Under the pieces are notes generated by a model. It had not been told where the DNA came from. It saw only the letters and a list, made by a program, of their open reading frames with translations, and made no database searches. Source: Ilumatobacter sp. (GTDB taxonomy: Bacteria > Actinomycetota > Acidimicrobiia > Acidimicrobiales > Ilumatobacteraceae). Taken from it: DNA of 41,209 bases. Below, piece after piece: positions 15,499-22,919 of this stretch. The stretch is taken from positions 1 to 41,209 of the forward strand of contig REDU01000056.1 in the NCBI GenBank assembly GCA_007693335.1. The letters run 5' to 3'. The position numbers and the translations under genes were made by a program. Position 1 is the first letter of the stretch; each line of letters opens with the position of its first letter.

Positions 15499-15516
15499 TC
15501 AGCCCCGTCTGATCAG
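15495..15516. terminator. Bidirectional hairpin containing both convergent stop codons
   Basis: Two copies of the self-complementary CTGATCAG flank the loop CCCCGT. The left copy contains the monooxygenase stop codon and the right copy the complement of the LCP stop. Either strand would form an 8-bp stem. No T-tract. Confidence 0.45.
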
Positions 15517-16916
15517 CAGGTGACGTCGCGCGGCGGGCTCACGCCCAGCAGGTTCTCGTCGGCCTCGACCTCGGGCAGCGTGTCGACCGTCGTGTCGAGC
15601 GGGGTGTCGGCGACCGATCCGGTGGAGTCGCCCTCGTCGGCGGGTTCGGTGCTGCTCGTGGTGGTCGAGTTCGGGTCGGGGCGCTCGGGCACCGACGTGG
15701 TGCTGTCGAACTCCTGCTCGGGGGCATCGACCAACGTCGCCTCGCCGCGGAACACCGCCAGGATCGCCTGCATGTTGTCGCCGTCGATGCGGGGGATCAA
15801 CACCGAGTTGCCGGCCACCGTCTGGGGCACCGACTCGATCTGGTACGAGGCGATGGCACCGGGGTCGAGGTTGCGCAGTGCCCCGGCGAATCCGAGCATC
15901 CGGTTCAGCGTCAGCTCCGAGTCGATCGTGAGGTACTCGCGGTTGGTCTCGATCAGCGCGCTCACGACGCTGGGCGAGTAGGCACCGCGATCGAGCACGC
16001 TCGACACCGTGCGACGGAGGAAGTCCTGCTGGCGGGCGATGCGACCGAGATCGGAGGTGCCATCGGTCTTCCAGTTGCCGCTGCCCACGGGGTCCTCGTA
16101 CTGGTACCGGCGTGAGCGCACGTACGCCAGCGCGTGATCCCCCTCGAAGTTGTAACAGCCGACCTCCGGGACGAACAGACCGGTGCGCGAGTCGCGGGCC
16201 GGGAACTCGAACGGCACCTCGACGCCACCCACGGCGTCGACGAGGCGCTTGAACGCGCAGAAGTCGACCTGCACGTAGTGGTCGATGCGGATCCCGAAGT
16301 TGTCGAACAGCGTGTTCGTGAGCCGTTCCGGATCGTCACGTCGGTACGCGGTGTTGATGCGGCCGCGGCTGCCGCCGTCGATCGACACGTAGAGATCGCG
16401 GGGGAACGACAGCACCGCCACTTGACCGGAGCCCGGGTTCACCCGCCACACCATGATCGTGTCGCTGCGATCGCCGAACTGGTGGGTGTCACCGAAGGCC
16501 GGAGCGAACCGTGAGTCGGGGTCGATGCACGCGTTGCCGTCGGCGCCGGTCACCAGGAAGTTCTTGGCGTCGGGTTCGGCGGGCGGGAAGGTCGGAGGTG
16601 GAGCCGTGACTGCGTCGTCGGCCCGGTCACCGGCAGTGTCGTCGCCATCATCCAGGTCAGGCACGACGATCGATCCTTCGGCGGGCGCTGGGGTCGCGGC
16701 CGTCGGGGTGTCGAGCACGACGAGGTTGCGGCTCGACACCACCCACTGGCCGGCCGCCAGCGCGCCAGCGGCGGCGAAGCTGAGGAATGCGAGGGCCAGC
16801 ACGCCGGTGATCGTGAGTCGTTGCGGCCACGTGCGTCCGGATGCGCGCCGCTCGGCCTGGCTGGCCGGCTCGTCGGGCTGGGGGGCGCTCAGGGCTTCGG
16901 TCGGATCGTCGGCCAT
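15513..16916 (-). CDS. LytR-CpsA-Psr (LCP) family cell-wall glycopolymer ligase
   Basis: A 467-residue membrane-anchored extracellular protein. A cytoplasmic N-terminus (about 33 residues) is followed by one membrane helix (LTITGVLALAFLSFAAAG), a Thr/Pro/Asp-rich spacer, and an LCP domain. Family markers include RSDTIMVWRVN, VLSFPRDLYV, RINTAYRRDDP, IDHYVQVDFCAFKRLVDAVGGVEV and ALAYVRSRRYQYEDP, with the RIARQQDFLR arginine region. LCP enzymes move glycopolymers from lipid carriers to peptidoglycan; in actinobacteria this includes arabinogalactan-type polymers. The C-terminal 70 residues are Ser/Thr/Asp-rich and end in Cys. ATG 16916 has a -10 box 9 nt upstream. The L,D-transpeptidase gene is upstream on the same strand. 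Confidence 0.93.
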   Translation of the reverse strand: MADDPTEALSAPQPDEPASQAERRASGRTWPQRLTITGVLALAFLSFAAAGALAAGQWVVSSRNLVVLDTPTAATPAPAEGSIVVPDLDDGDDTAGDRADDAVTAPPPTFPPAEPDAKNFLVTGADGNACIDPDSRFAPAFGDTHQFGDRSDTIMVWRVNPGSGQVAVLSFPRDLYVSIDGGSRGRINTAYRRDDPERLTNTLFDNFGIRIDHYVQVDFCAFKRLVDAVGGVEVPFEFPARDSRTGLFVPEVGCYNFEGDHALAYVRSRRYQYEDPVGSGNWKTDGTSDLGRIARQQDFLRRTVSSVLDRGAYSPSVVSALIETNREYLTIDSELTLNRMLGFAGALRNLDPGAIASYQIESVPQTVAGNSVLIPRIDGDNMQAILAVFRGEATLVDAPEQEFDSTTSVPERPDPNSTTTSSTEPADEGDSTGSVADTPLDTTVDTLPEVEADENLLGVSPPRDVTC

Positions 16917-16925
16917 CGGCGGGTC

Positions 16926-16931
16926 AGGCTA
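16926..16931 (-). promoter_or_regulatory. -10 box close to the LCP start codon
   Basis: TAGCCT on the minus strand followed by 9 nt and the ATG at 16916, giving a leaderless or nearly leaderless transcript. It lies in the 35 bp between the L,D-transpeptidase stop and the LCP start. Confidence 0.4.
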
Positions 16932-16951
16932 CCGGTGCTCCGACGTGTCGT

Positions 16952-17710
16952 TCAGGGCAGCACGACCACTTTGGTGCCGACCGGTGCCCAGTTCCAGACG
17001 TACAGCGCGTCCGGTGTCGCCTGGCGGATGCAGCCGGCCGACAGCGGCTGTCCGAGCTGGGACTCGTTCTGGACCCGATTGCCGGTGCGGTTGTCGGTGG
17101 GGATCTCGTGGAACCCGATGTTGTCGCCCTCGGGCCCCACGGTGAACCGCACCATGTAGCGCCAGCACAGCGACGGGTTCTTGATGTTGCAGGTGAACTG
17201 CGACCGGGAGAAGACGCGGTACTCGCCCGGCAACGGTTGGTTCCACGTCCGGCGGCCCGAGACCGGGTGCTTCTTCTCCACCACCTCGTCGGCGGTCACG
17301 AGCCAGACCCACTGGTTCGTCTTCGAGTACACGATCCGGCGACCCTGACCGGAGCCCGGCGGGAGCTGATCGAGCGGGGGGAGGGTGGTCGTGGTCGTGG
17401 TCGTGGTGGTGGGCGCCACCGGGGGCTCGGTGAGCTGGATCTGCTCGCCGGAGCGCTCGGCGGGCACCACGGCGTTGCCGGGCACATCCAGCTGCATCGT
17501 TCGTTCGGATGTCGCCGAGACGGTGGTGACGTCGTCGAGCGACGCCGGCGGCACGGTGGTCGGGACGGTGGTCTCCGTGGTGGTGTCAGCCGTCTCGAGG
17601 TCGAGGTCGAGGTCGCCGTTGTCGTTGCCGTCGGCGGCAGCACCGGCACCGACGAGGAGTCCGGCTGTCACCATCGACAACGTGACGAGTATTCCCAACT
17701 TCGTGCGCAC
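16952..17710 (-). CDS. Secreted L,D-transpeptidase (YkuD domain)
   Basis: About 252 residues. A signal sequence (VRTKLGILVTLSMVTAGLLVGAGAAA) is followed by an Asp/Thr-rich spacer with a run of nine Thr, and a C-terminal YkuD catalytic domain. The active-site pattern is present: GFHEIP with the conserved His, then SAGCIRQ with the nucleophilic Cys. These enzymes make 3-3 crosslinks in peptidoglycan or attach proteins to it. The frame is open further upstream to 17785, inside the end of valS, but GTG 17710 gives a clean signal peptide and lies 8 nt after a TAGCGT -10 box. Two extra Cys (TCNIKNPSLCW) could form a disulfide. Confidence 0.9.
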   Translation of the reverse strand: MRTKLGILVTLSMVTAGLLVGAGAAADGNDNGDLDLDLETADTTTETTVPTTVPPASLDDVTTVSATSERTMQLDVPGNAVVPAERSGEQIQLTEPPVAPTTTTTTTTTLPPLDQLPPGSGQGRRIVYSKTNQWVWLVTADEVVEKKHPVSGRRTWNQPLPGEYRVFSRSQFTCNIKNPSLCWRYMVRFTVGPEGDNIGFHEIPTDNRTGNRVQNESQLGQPLSAGCIRQATPDALYVWNWAPVGTKVVVLP

Positions 17711-17718
17711 GATGCAGT

Positions 17719-17724
17719 ACGCTA
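17719..17724 (-). promoter_or_regulatory. -10 box for leaderless transcription of the L,D-transpeptidase gene
   Basis: TAGCGT on the minus strand is followed by 8 nt and the GTG at 17710. It lies in the 28 bp after the valS stop codon and decides the start. Confidence 0.5.
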
Positions 17725-17738
17725 CCGCTCGATTCCCG

Positions 17739-20306
17739 TCATGTCGACGGGGAGAGTTCGACCGCGCACTCGACGTGGTCGGCATCGCCCCCCGACGTGA
17801 TCTCGAGCGTCATGATCGACCCCGCCTCCACGAGGTCGGCCCGACCGATCTCGAGCGCTGCCGCTGCCCCGTCGGGCACCGAGATCGCCAACCGCGCCAC
17901 CTCGGCGCGCTGGCTGACCTTGGCCTCGGTCTTGGCTCGACGAACCTTGCCCAGCACCTCGTACACCACGCCCAGGTCCACTGGATCGTGGCGTCCGCCC
18001 ACCGAGTGGCCGGCCGGGGTCGGCCACGCGCCGGCGTGCACGCTCGTGTCGTGCCACCAGCTCCAGGCCTCCTCGGCGGCGAACGGCAAGATGGGGGCGA
18101 TCAGCCGCTGCAGGGTGTCGAGCGCCACACGCAGTGCGAGACGGGCCGACGCCGCGGCCTCGTCACCGCGTGAGCCGTAGGCGCGAGCCTTCACGAGCTC
18201 GACGTAGTCGTCGCAGAACCACCAGAAGAACGTCTCGGTGCGCTCGAGGGCGCGGGCGTAGTCGAACGTCTCGAACGCGGCGGTGGCCTCGACCGTCATG
18301 GCGTCGAGATCGGCCAGCATGGCGCGGTCGACCGGGTCGGCCACGGTCCAGGTGTCGCCGGCCTCACCGATGCCGAGCACGAACTTGGTCACGTTGAGCA
18401 GCTTGTTGGCGAGCTTGCGCCCCACCTTCATCTGGTCCTCGCTGAACGCGGTGTCGACGCCGGGGCGAGCTGATGCCGCCCAGTACCGCACGGCATCGGT
18501 GCCGTAGGTGTCGAACAGGTCCATGGGTGTGACCACGTTGCCCTTCGACTTCGACATCTTCTTGCGGTCGGGGTCGAGGATCCATCCCGACAGCGCCGCG
18601 TGTGACCAGGGCGCGCAGCCGAACTCGTGGTGGCTGCGCACCACGGTGGAGAACAGCCACGTGCGGATGATGTCGTGGCCCTGCGGCCGCATGTCCATCG
18701 GGAACACCCGTTCGAACAGGTCGGGATCGTCCTCCCACATGCCGGCGATCTGCGGACTGAGCGAGCTGGTGGCCCACGTGTCGAACACGTCGGGGTCGCC
18801 CACGAAGCCACCCGGCACGCCGCGTTGATCGGCGGTGTAGCCATCGGGCACGTCGGTGGACGGGTCGATCGGGAGCTGGTCCTCGGTGGGCAGGAGGGGC
18901 TGGTCGTAGCTGGGCTGGCCATCGGCGTCGAGCGCGTACCAGACGGGGATCGACACGCCGAAGAACCGCTGTCGGCTGATGAGCCAGTCGCCGTTGAGCC
19001 CCTCGACCCAGTTGTCGTAGCGGTGCTGCATGTGGCCCGGGTGCCACGTGATGTCGCCGCCGCGTTTCACCAGATCCGACCGCAGATCGGGTTCGCGACC
19101 GCCGTTGCGGATGTACCACTGCCGGCTGGTGACGATCTCGAGGGGTCGCTCGCCGCGCTCGTAGAACTTGACCGGGTGGGTGATCGACCGGATCTCACCC
19201 AGCAGCTCGCCGCTGGCCTGGAGCTGTTCGACCACGGCACGTTGGGCCTGCTTGGCGGTGAGCCCGGCGATCGTGGCGTAGGCCTCGGGGTCGACGTCGG
19301 CGGGAGCGTCTGCCAGCAGTCGACCGTTGCGGCCGATGATCGAACGCATCGGCAGCTGCAGTTCGCGCCACCATGTCACGTCGTTGATGTCGCCGAACGT
19401 GCAGATCATGGCGATGCCGGTGCCCTTGTCGGGCTGTGCCAGCTCGTGGGCCACCACCGGCACCTCCACCCCGTACAGCGGGGTGCGCACCTTGGTACCG
19501 AACAGCGGCTGGTAGCGCTCGTCGTCGGGGTGTGCCACGAGCGCCACGCACGCGGCGAGCAGTTCTGGGCGGGTGGTGTCGATCACGACCTGCTCGCCGG
19601 TCGGCGCACCCTGGTCGCCGAGGCGGTGGAACGCGATCTGGTGATAGGCCCCTGGTCGCTCGCGGTCCTCCATCTCGGCCTGGGCCACGGCGGTCTGGAA
19701 GTCGACGTCCCACATCGTGGGGGCTTCCTGGCTGTAGGCCTCGCCCCGGGCCAGGTTGCGCAGGAACGCCCGCTGACCGGCGCGACGTGACCGCTCGTCG
19801 ATGGTGGCGTACAGCAGCGACCAGTCGACCGACAGCCCGAGCCGGCGGAACAGGGTCTCGAACACCTGCTCGTCGAGCTCGACCAGCTCGTCGCACAGCT
19901 CGATGAAGTTGGGCCGCGAGATCTGCACGCCCCGGTGATCCTTGGGCGGATCACCTCGGAACGGCGGCTCGAACCCCTCCTGGTACGGCTGCGACGGATC
20001 GCAGCGCACGCCGTAGTAGTTCTGCACCCGTCGCTCGGTGGGCAGGCCGTTGTCGTCCCAGCCCATGGGGTAGAAGACGGTCTTGCCGCGCATGCGCTGG
20101 TAGCGGGCGATGGTGTCGGTGTGGGTGTAGCTGAACACGTGCCCCATGTGCAGCGACCCGCTCACGGTGGGCGGCGGCGTGTCGATGGCGAACACCTGCT
20201 CGCGGGGTACCGACCGGTCGAAGCGGTAGATGCCATCGGTCTCCCACTGGGTGGCCCAGCGGTCCTCGATGCCGTCGAGCGTCGGCTTGTCGGGAACGTT
20301 CGCCAT
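17739..20306 (-). CDS. valS: Valyl-tRNA synthetase
   Basis: An 855-residue class I synthetase that charges tRNA-Val. The HIGH-type motif is HMGH in PPPTVSGSLHMGHVFSY (near residue 45-60) and the KMSKS motif lies in DRKKMSKSKGN near residue 587. The editing (CP1) domain is present, with DTTRPELLAACVALVAHPDD as its signature. The anticodon-binding domain contains RALERTETFFWWFCDDYVELVKARAY. The C-terminus is short and lacks an obvious long coiled coil. ATG 20306 follows a TATCCT -10 box by 9 nt, so there is no room for a T-box or other leader. The gene is followed by the L,D-transpeptidase gene and is divergent from the GH92 gene. Confidence 0.96.
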   Translation of the reverse strand: MANVPDKPTLDGIEDRWATQWETDGIYRFDRSVPREQVFAIDTPPPTVSGSLHMGHVFSYTHTDTIARYQRMRGKTVFYPMGWDDNGLPTERRVQNYYGVRCDPSQPYQEGFEPPFRGDPPKDHRGVQISRPNFIELCDELVELDEQVFETLFRRLGLSVDWSLLYATIDERSRRAGQRAFLRNLARGEAYSQEAPTMWDVDFQTAVAQAEMEDRERPGAYHQIAFHRLGDQGAPTGEQVVIDTTRPELLAACVALVAHPDDERYQPLFGTKVRTPLYGVEVPVVAHELAQPDKGTGIAMICTFGDINDVTWWRELQLPMRSIIGRNGRLLADAPADVDPEAYATIAGLTAKQAQRAVVEQLQASGELLGEIRSITHPVKFYERGERPLEIVTSRQWYIRNGGREPDLRSDLVKRGGDITWHPGHMQHRYDNWVEGLNGDWLISRQRFFGVSIPVWYALDADGQPSYDQPLLPTEDQLPIDPSTDVPDGYTADQRGVPGGFVGDPDVFDTWATSSLSPQIAGMWEDDPDLFERVFPMDMRPQGHDIIRTWLFSTVVRSHHEFGCAPWSHAALSGWILDPDRKKMSKSKGNVVTPMDLFDTYGTDAVRYWAASARPGVDTAFSEDQMKVGRKLANKLLNVTKFVLGIGEAGDTWTVADPVDRAMLADLDAMTVEATAAFETFDYARALERTETFFWWFCDDYVELVKARAYGSRGDEAAASARLALRVALDTLQRLIAPILPFAAEEAWSWWHDTSVHAGAWPTPAGHSVGGRHDPVDLGVVYEVLGKVRRAKTEAKVSQRAEVARLAISVPDGAAAALEIGRADLVEAGSIMTLEITSGGDADHVECAVELSPST

Positions 20307-20315
20307 AGACGTCCG

Positions 20316-20321
20316 AGGATA
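20316..20321 (-). promoter_or_regulatory. -10 box close to the valS start codon
   Basis: TATCCT on the minus strand followed by 9 nt and the valS ATG. Leaderless or nearly leaderless transcription is inferred. Confidence 0.5.
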
Positions 20322-20372
20322 CGCCGTCGTCTCCGGCTCCCCTTGATGCGCTGCGCCCGCTCACCGCCTTTC

Positions 20373-20433
20373 CGACCCTTTGGGCTGCATCTTCGTGAAC
20401 ACGCTCACGAAACTGCAGCCCAAAGCTGGGTCG
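20373..20433. repeat. 61-bp imperfect inverted repeat in the valS-GH92 divergent gap
   Basis: Pairing segments from outside in are CGACCC with GGGTCG, TTTGGGCTGCA with TGCAGCCCAAA, and TTCGTGA with TCACGAA, around the 6-nt loop ACACGC. Irregularities are a 3-nt bulge on the right and a 2-nt mismatch. This gives about 24 base pairs. No gene ends here on either strand, so an ordinary terminator is unlikely. It could be a non-autonomous mobile element or dispersed palindrome, or a structured RNA. No target-site duplication is evident. Confidence 0.7.
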
Positions 20434-20704
20434 CCCGAGTGGATGGTGGGGTTCGGCGTCAGCCGTGCCCCATCGTCCGGCCTGCGGCGCCCCGAGGGCG
20501 GGTCTCCTGCGGCCAAGATTGACTCTGTGTCGCCTGGGGCCGTGGAATCCGGCCGCCGGTGACTCTGTGTCGATCTGGGCCGGTTGGCTGCTGGGGGCTG
20601 GCGGGTGCGGCGGGTGGCGGGATGCTCGCACCGGGTGGTCACACGGACGAAACCTGGGGGCAACCGGGCTTCCGTACGGTCGGGGGTGTGTTGGGGACGC
20701 CGCC
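20434..20704. other. Rest of the valS-GH92 intergenic region, with a direct repeat
   Basis: The whole divergent gap (20307-20704) has no convincing gene; open frames across it lack family features. Besides the large inverted repeat it contains a 13-bp direct repeat, TGACTCTGTGTCG, at 20520-20532 and 20560-20572 (40 bp start to start), followed in both cases by similar CTGGG-GCCG sequence. A -10-like TACGGT lies at 20675-20680 and a GGGGA ribosome site at 20693-20697 before the TTG of GH92. Confidence 0.5.
20675..20680 (+). promoter_or_regulatory. -10 box upstream of the GH92 gene
   Basis: TACGGT lies 24 nt before the TTG start. A transcript starting about 7 nt downstream would have a leader of about 18 nt that includes the GGGGA Shine-Dalgarno. 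Confidence 0.4.
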
Positions 20705-22915
20705 TTGATCGATCACGTCGACCCGTTCATCGGCACCGCGGTGACCGACCTGCCCCCTCCGGAGGGTCTGGCCGCCACGTGGTGGTCGCCCAAGCCGCAG
20801 GTCGGCAACACCCACCCGGGGGCGTGCTCGCCGTTCGGGATGGTCTCGGCGTGTGCGTACTCGGGCGCCTACCCGACCGGGTACGGCATGTACGAGATGA
20901 GCACCGAGGGGGTGCCTCGTCGGCTCCACGACCGCTACCAGGCCTCGGGCTTCACCCACTTCCAGCAGTCGGGCACCGGTGCCATCCGCAAGTACTACAA
21001 CTACTTCCGCGTCACCCCGATGCTCGAGCCACTCGACGCGCTCGACACCCGATGGGCCCTGCGCGACGAACAGGCGGAACCCGGCTACTACGCCGCCACC
21101 CTCGACTCGGGCATCCACTGCGAGCTCACCGTCGGCCCGAAGAGTGCGGTGCACCGGTACACGTTCCCCGCATGCCCGAGTTCCCGGCTGGTGATCGACT
21201 TCTCGCTCGGCGGGCTGGCGATCGATCACGGGCGCACGGTGCCGGTGCGGGCACAGCTCGAGAGCCTCGGACCCGGTCTGGCCCAGGGACAGGTGGTGAT
21301 GGAGGGTGTGCCGCTCTCGGTGTTCATCGAGACCGACACGCCCGGCTTCCGCCAGATGCTCTGGTACGACCGGCGGCTCATGGCGGGCGGCACCCGGCTC
21401 GACTTCGACGCCATCCGCCAGACCACCCTGCGACCGTTCGGCCTGCTGTTCATGGGTCCGACCGAGTCGGGGCAGACCGTCGAGCTGCGGATGGGCTTCT
21501 CGCTGCGGGGGTGCGAACAGGCACGCCGCAACCTGCATGCGGACTGTGGTCAGGGTGGTCGTGCGTTCGACGATCGCCGGGTGGCCACGCGCAACGACTG
21601 GCGTGAGCACCTCGGCCGGGTACGGGTCGAGGGCGGGTCGTCGCAGCGTCGTACCACGTTCTCGACGGCGCTCTACCACTCGCTGCTGAAGCCGTGCTTC
21701 GCCGCCGACGAGAGTCCGTTCTGGCCGAGTGACGGACCATTCGTGTTCGACGTCTGCACGATGTGGGACATCTACAAGACGCAGCTCCCGCTGCTGACCA
21801 CGATCGCTCCCGACCGTTCGGTCGAGCTGCTGAACGCGCTCTTGCGCATCGCGGAGGAGGAGGGGAACCTCCCGATCGGCTACCGGATGGCACGCGGTGC
21901 CGACCGGTTCTTCCGCCAGGCGAGCGCTCTCGCCCACACCGCGCTGGCCGATGTGGCCGCGCTCGGTCTGCGGGGCATCGACTGGGACTGGGCGCTGGTG
22001 CACATGCACGCAGATCTCCGCCGCACCTACGGCGAGGACTTCCTCGACAGCGGAGTGGCCCATCCGATCACCCACACGCTCGATCTCGCGTACGGCTACC
22101 ACTGCACCGCGCAGGTGGCCCGCCGGGTGAGCGATACTCGGCTGGCCTCGGTGTTCGAGGGACTGGCCCAGCACTGGTCGAACGCGTTCGACCCGGCCAC
22201 CGGGCTGCTGGTCGATTCGACGTTCTACGAAGGTGGCCGCTGGAACTACTCGTTCCGGTTGCTGCACGACATGGCAGCCCGGATCGCGCTGGCCGGGGGT
22301 GACGACGCGTTCGTGGCCTTGCTCGACCGCTTCTTCGGCGTGGGTGCCCCGCCGGTCAAGCAGCTGGGTGAGCCGCCGTTCGGCGACGAGGTGGCCGCCG
22401 GCTACGCCCTCGATCGCTTCGAGGGCCTCAACAACGAGCCCGACATGGAGGCGCCGTACGCCTATCACTACGCGGGACGTCCCGATCGGGCGTCGGAGAT
22501 CGTGCAGGCGGTGCTCGACTTCCAGTTCGGGACCGGTCGCGGCGGACTCCCCGGCAACGACGACTCCGGCGGGCTCAGCTCGTGGTACGTGTGGGCGTCG
22601 CTCGGGCTGTTCCCGGTGGCGGGTCAACATGTCTTCCTGCTCGACGCCCCGGCCTTCGCGCACGCCCGGGTGCGCACCGGTGAGTCCGATCTGGTGATCG
22701 AGACCGACGGCCACATCGATCGCCAGCCGGGCGACGCGCCCCAGTACGTGCAGGCGGCGTGGCTCGACGGCCAGCCGCTCGACCGGGCGTACCTGACGGG
22801 TCTGGAACTGCACCGATCCGAACGACTCCGTCTCCAACTGGGTGACACCCCGACCGACTGGGGACGCAACGTCCGCCCACCCTCGATCTCGACCCATCGA
22901 CCATCCAGGAGGTGA
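20705..22915 (+). CDS. Glycoside hydrolase family 92 alpha-mannosidase
   Basis: About 736 residues. GH92 enzymes are calcium-dependent exo-alpha-mannosidases. The family start DHVDPFIGT, then GNTHPGACSPFGMV, and the C-terminal GLNNEPDMEAPYAYHYAG and GNDDSGGLSSWYVWASLGLFPV motifs are all present; the E of NNEP and the paired Asp of GNDD are the expected active-site region. The frame opens at 20465, but TTG 20705 has GGGGA 7 nt upstream and starts just before the conserved core. No signal peptide is visible, while most known GH92 enzymes are exported, so this one may act on intracellular mannosides. The stop overlaps the ribosome site of the GT4 gene, so the two form an operon. Confidence 0.9.
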   Translation: MIDHVDPFIGTAVTDLPPPEGLAATWWSPKPQVGNTHPGACSPFGMVSACAYSGAYPTGYGMYEMSTEGVPRRLHDRYQASGFTHFQQSGTGAIRKYYNYFRVTPMLEPLDALDTRWALRDEQAEPGYYAATLDSGIHCELTVGPKSAVHRYTFPACPSSRLVIDFSLGGLAIDHGRTVPVRAQLESLGPGLAQGQVVMEGVPLSVFIETDTPGFRQMLWYDRRLMAGGTRLDFDAIRQTTLRPFGLLFMGPTESGQTVELRMGFSLRGCEQARRNLHADCGQGGRAFDDRRVATRNDWREHLGRVRVEGGSSQRRTTFSTALYHSLLKPCFAADESPFWPSDGPFVFDVCTMWDIYKTQLPLLTTIAPDRSVELLNALLRIAEEEGNLPIGYRMARGADRFFRQASALAHTALADVAALGLRGIDWDWALVHMHADLRRTYGEDFLDSGVAHPITHTLDLAYGYHCTAQVARRVSDTRLASVFEGLAQHWSNAFDPATGLLVDSTFYEGGRWNYSFRLLHDMAARIALAGGDDAFVALLDRFFGVGAPPVKQLGEPPFGDEVAAGYALDRFEGLNNEPDMEAPYAYHYAGRPDRASEIVQAVLDFQFGTGRGGLPGNDDSGGLSSWYVWASLGLFPVAGQHVFLLDAPAFAHARVRTGESDLVIETDGHIDRQPGDAPQYVQAAWLDGQPLDRAYLTGLELHRSERLRLQLGDTPTDWGRNVRPPSISTHRPSRR
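22907..22912 (+). promoter_or_regulatory. Shine-Dalgarno deciding the GT4 start
   Basis: AGGAGG sits at the very end of the GH92 coding sequence, 7 nt before the GTG at 22920. It selects this GTG over the ATG two codons later and over the longer open frame that starts at 22842. Confidence 0.75.
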
Positions 22916-22919
22916 GCCC

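Noticed and set aside
20361-20663. Short open frames in the valS-GH92 gap
   Set aside because: They run through the large inverted repeat, lack ribosome sites and have no recognisable protein features.
20307-20704. T-box or other leader riboswitch upstream of valS
   Set aside because: A -10 box ends 9 nt before the valS ATG, leaving no leader, and no T-box-like sequence was seen on the minus strand.
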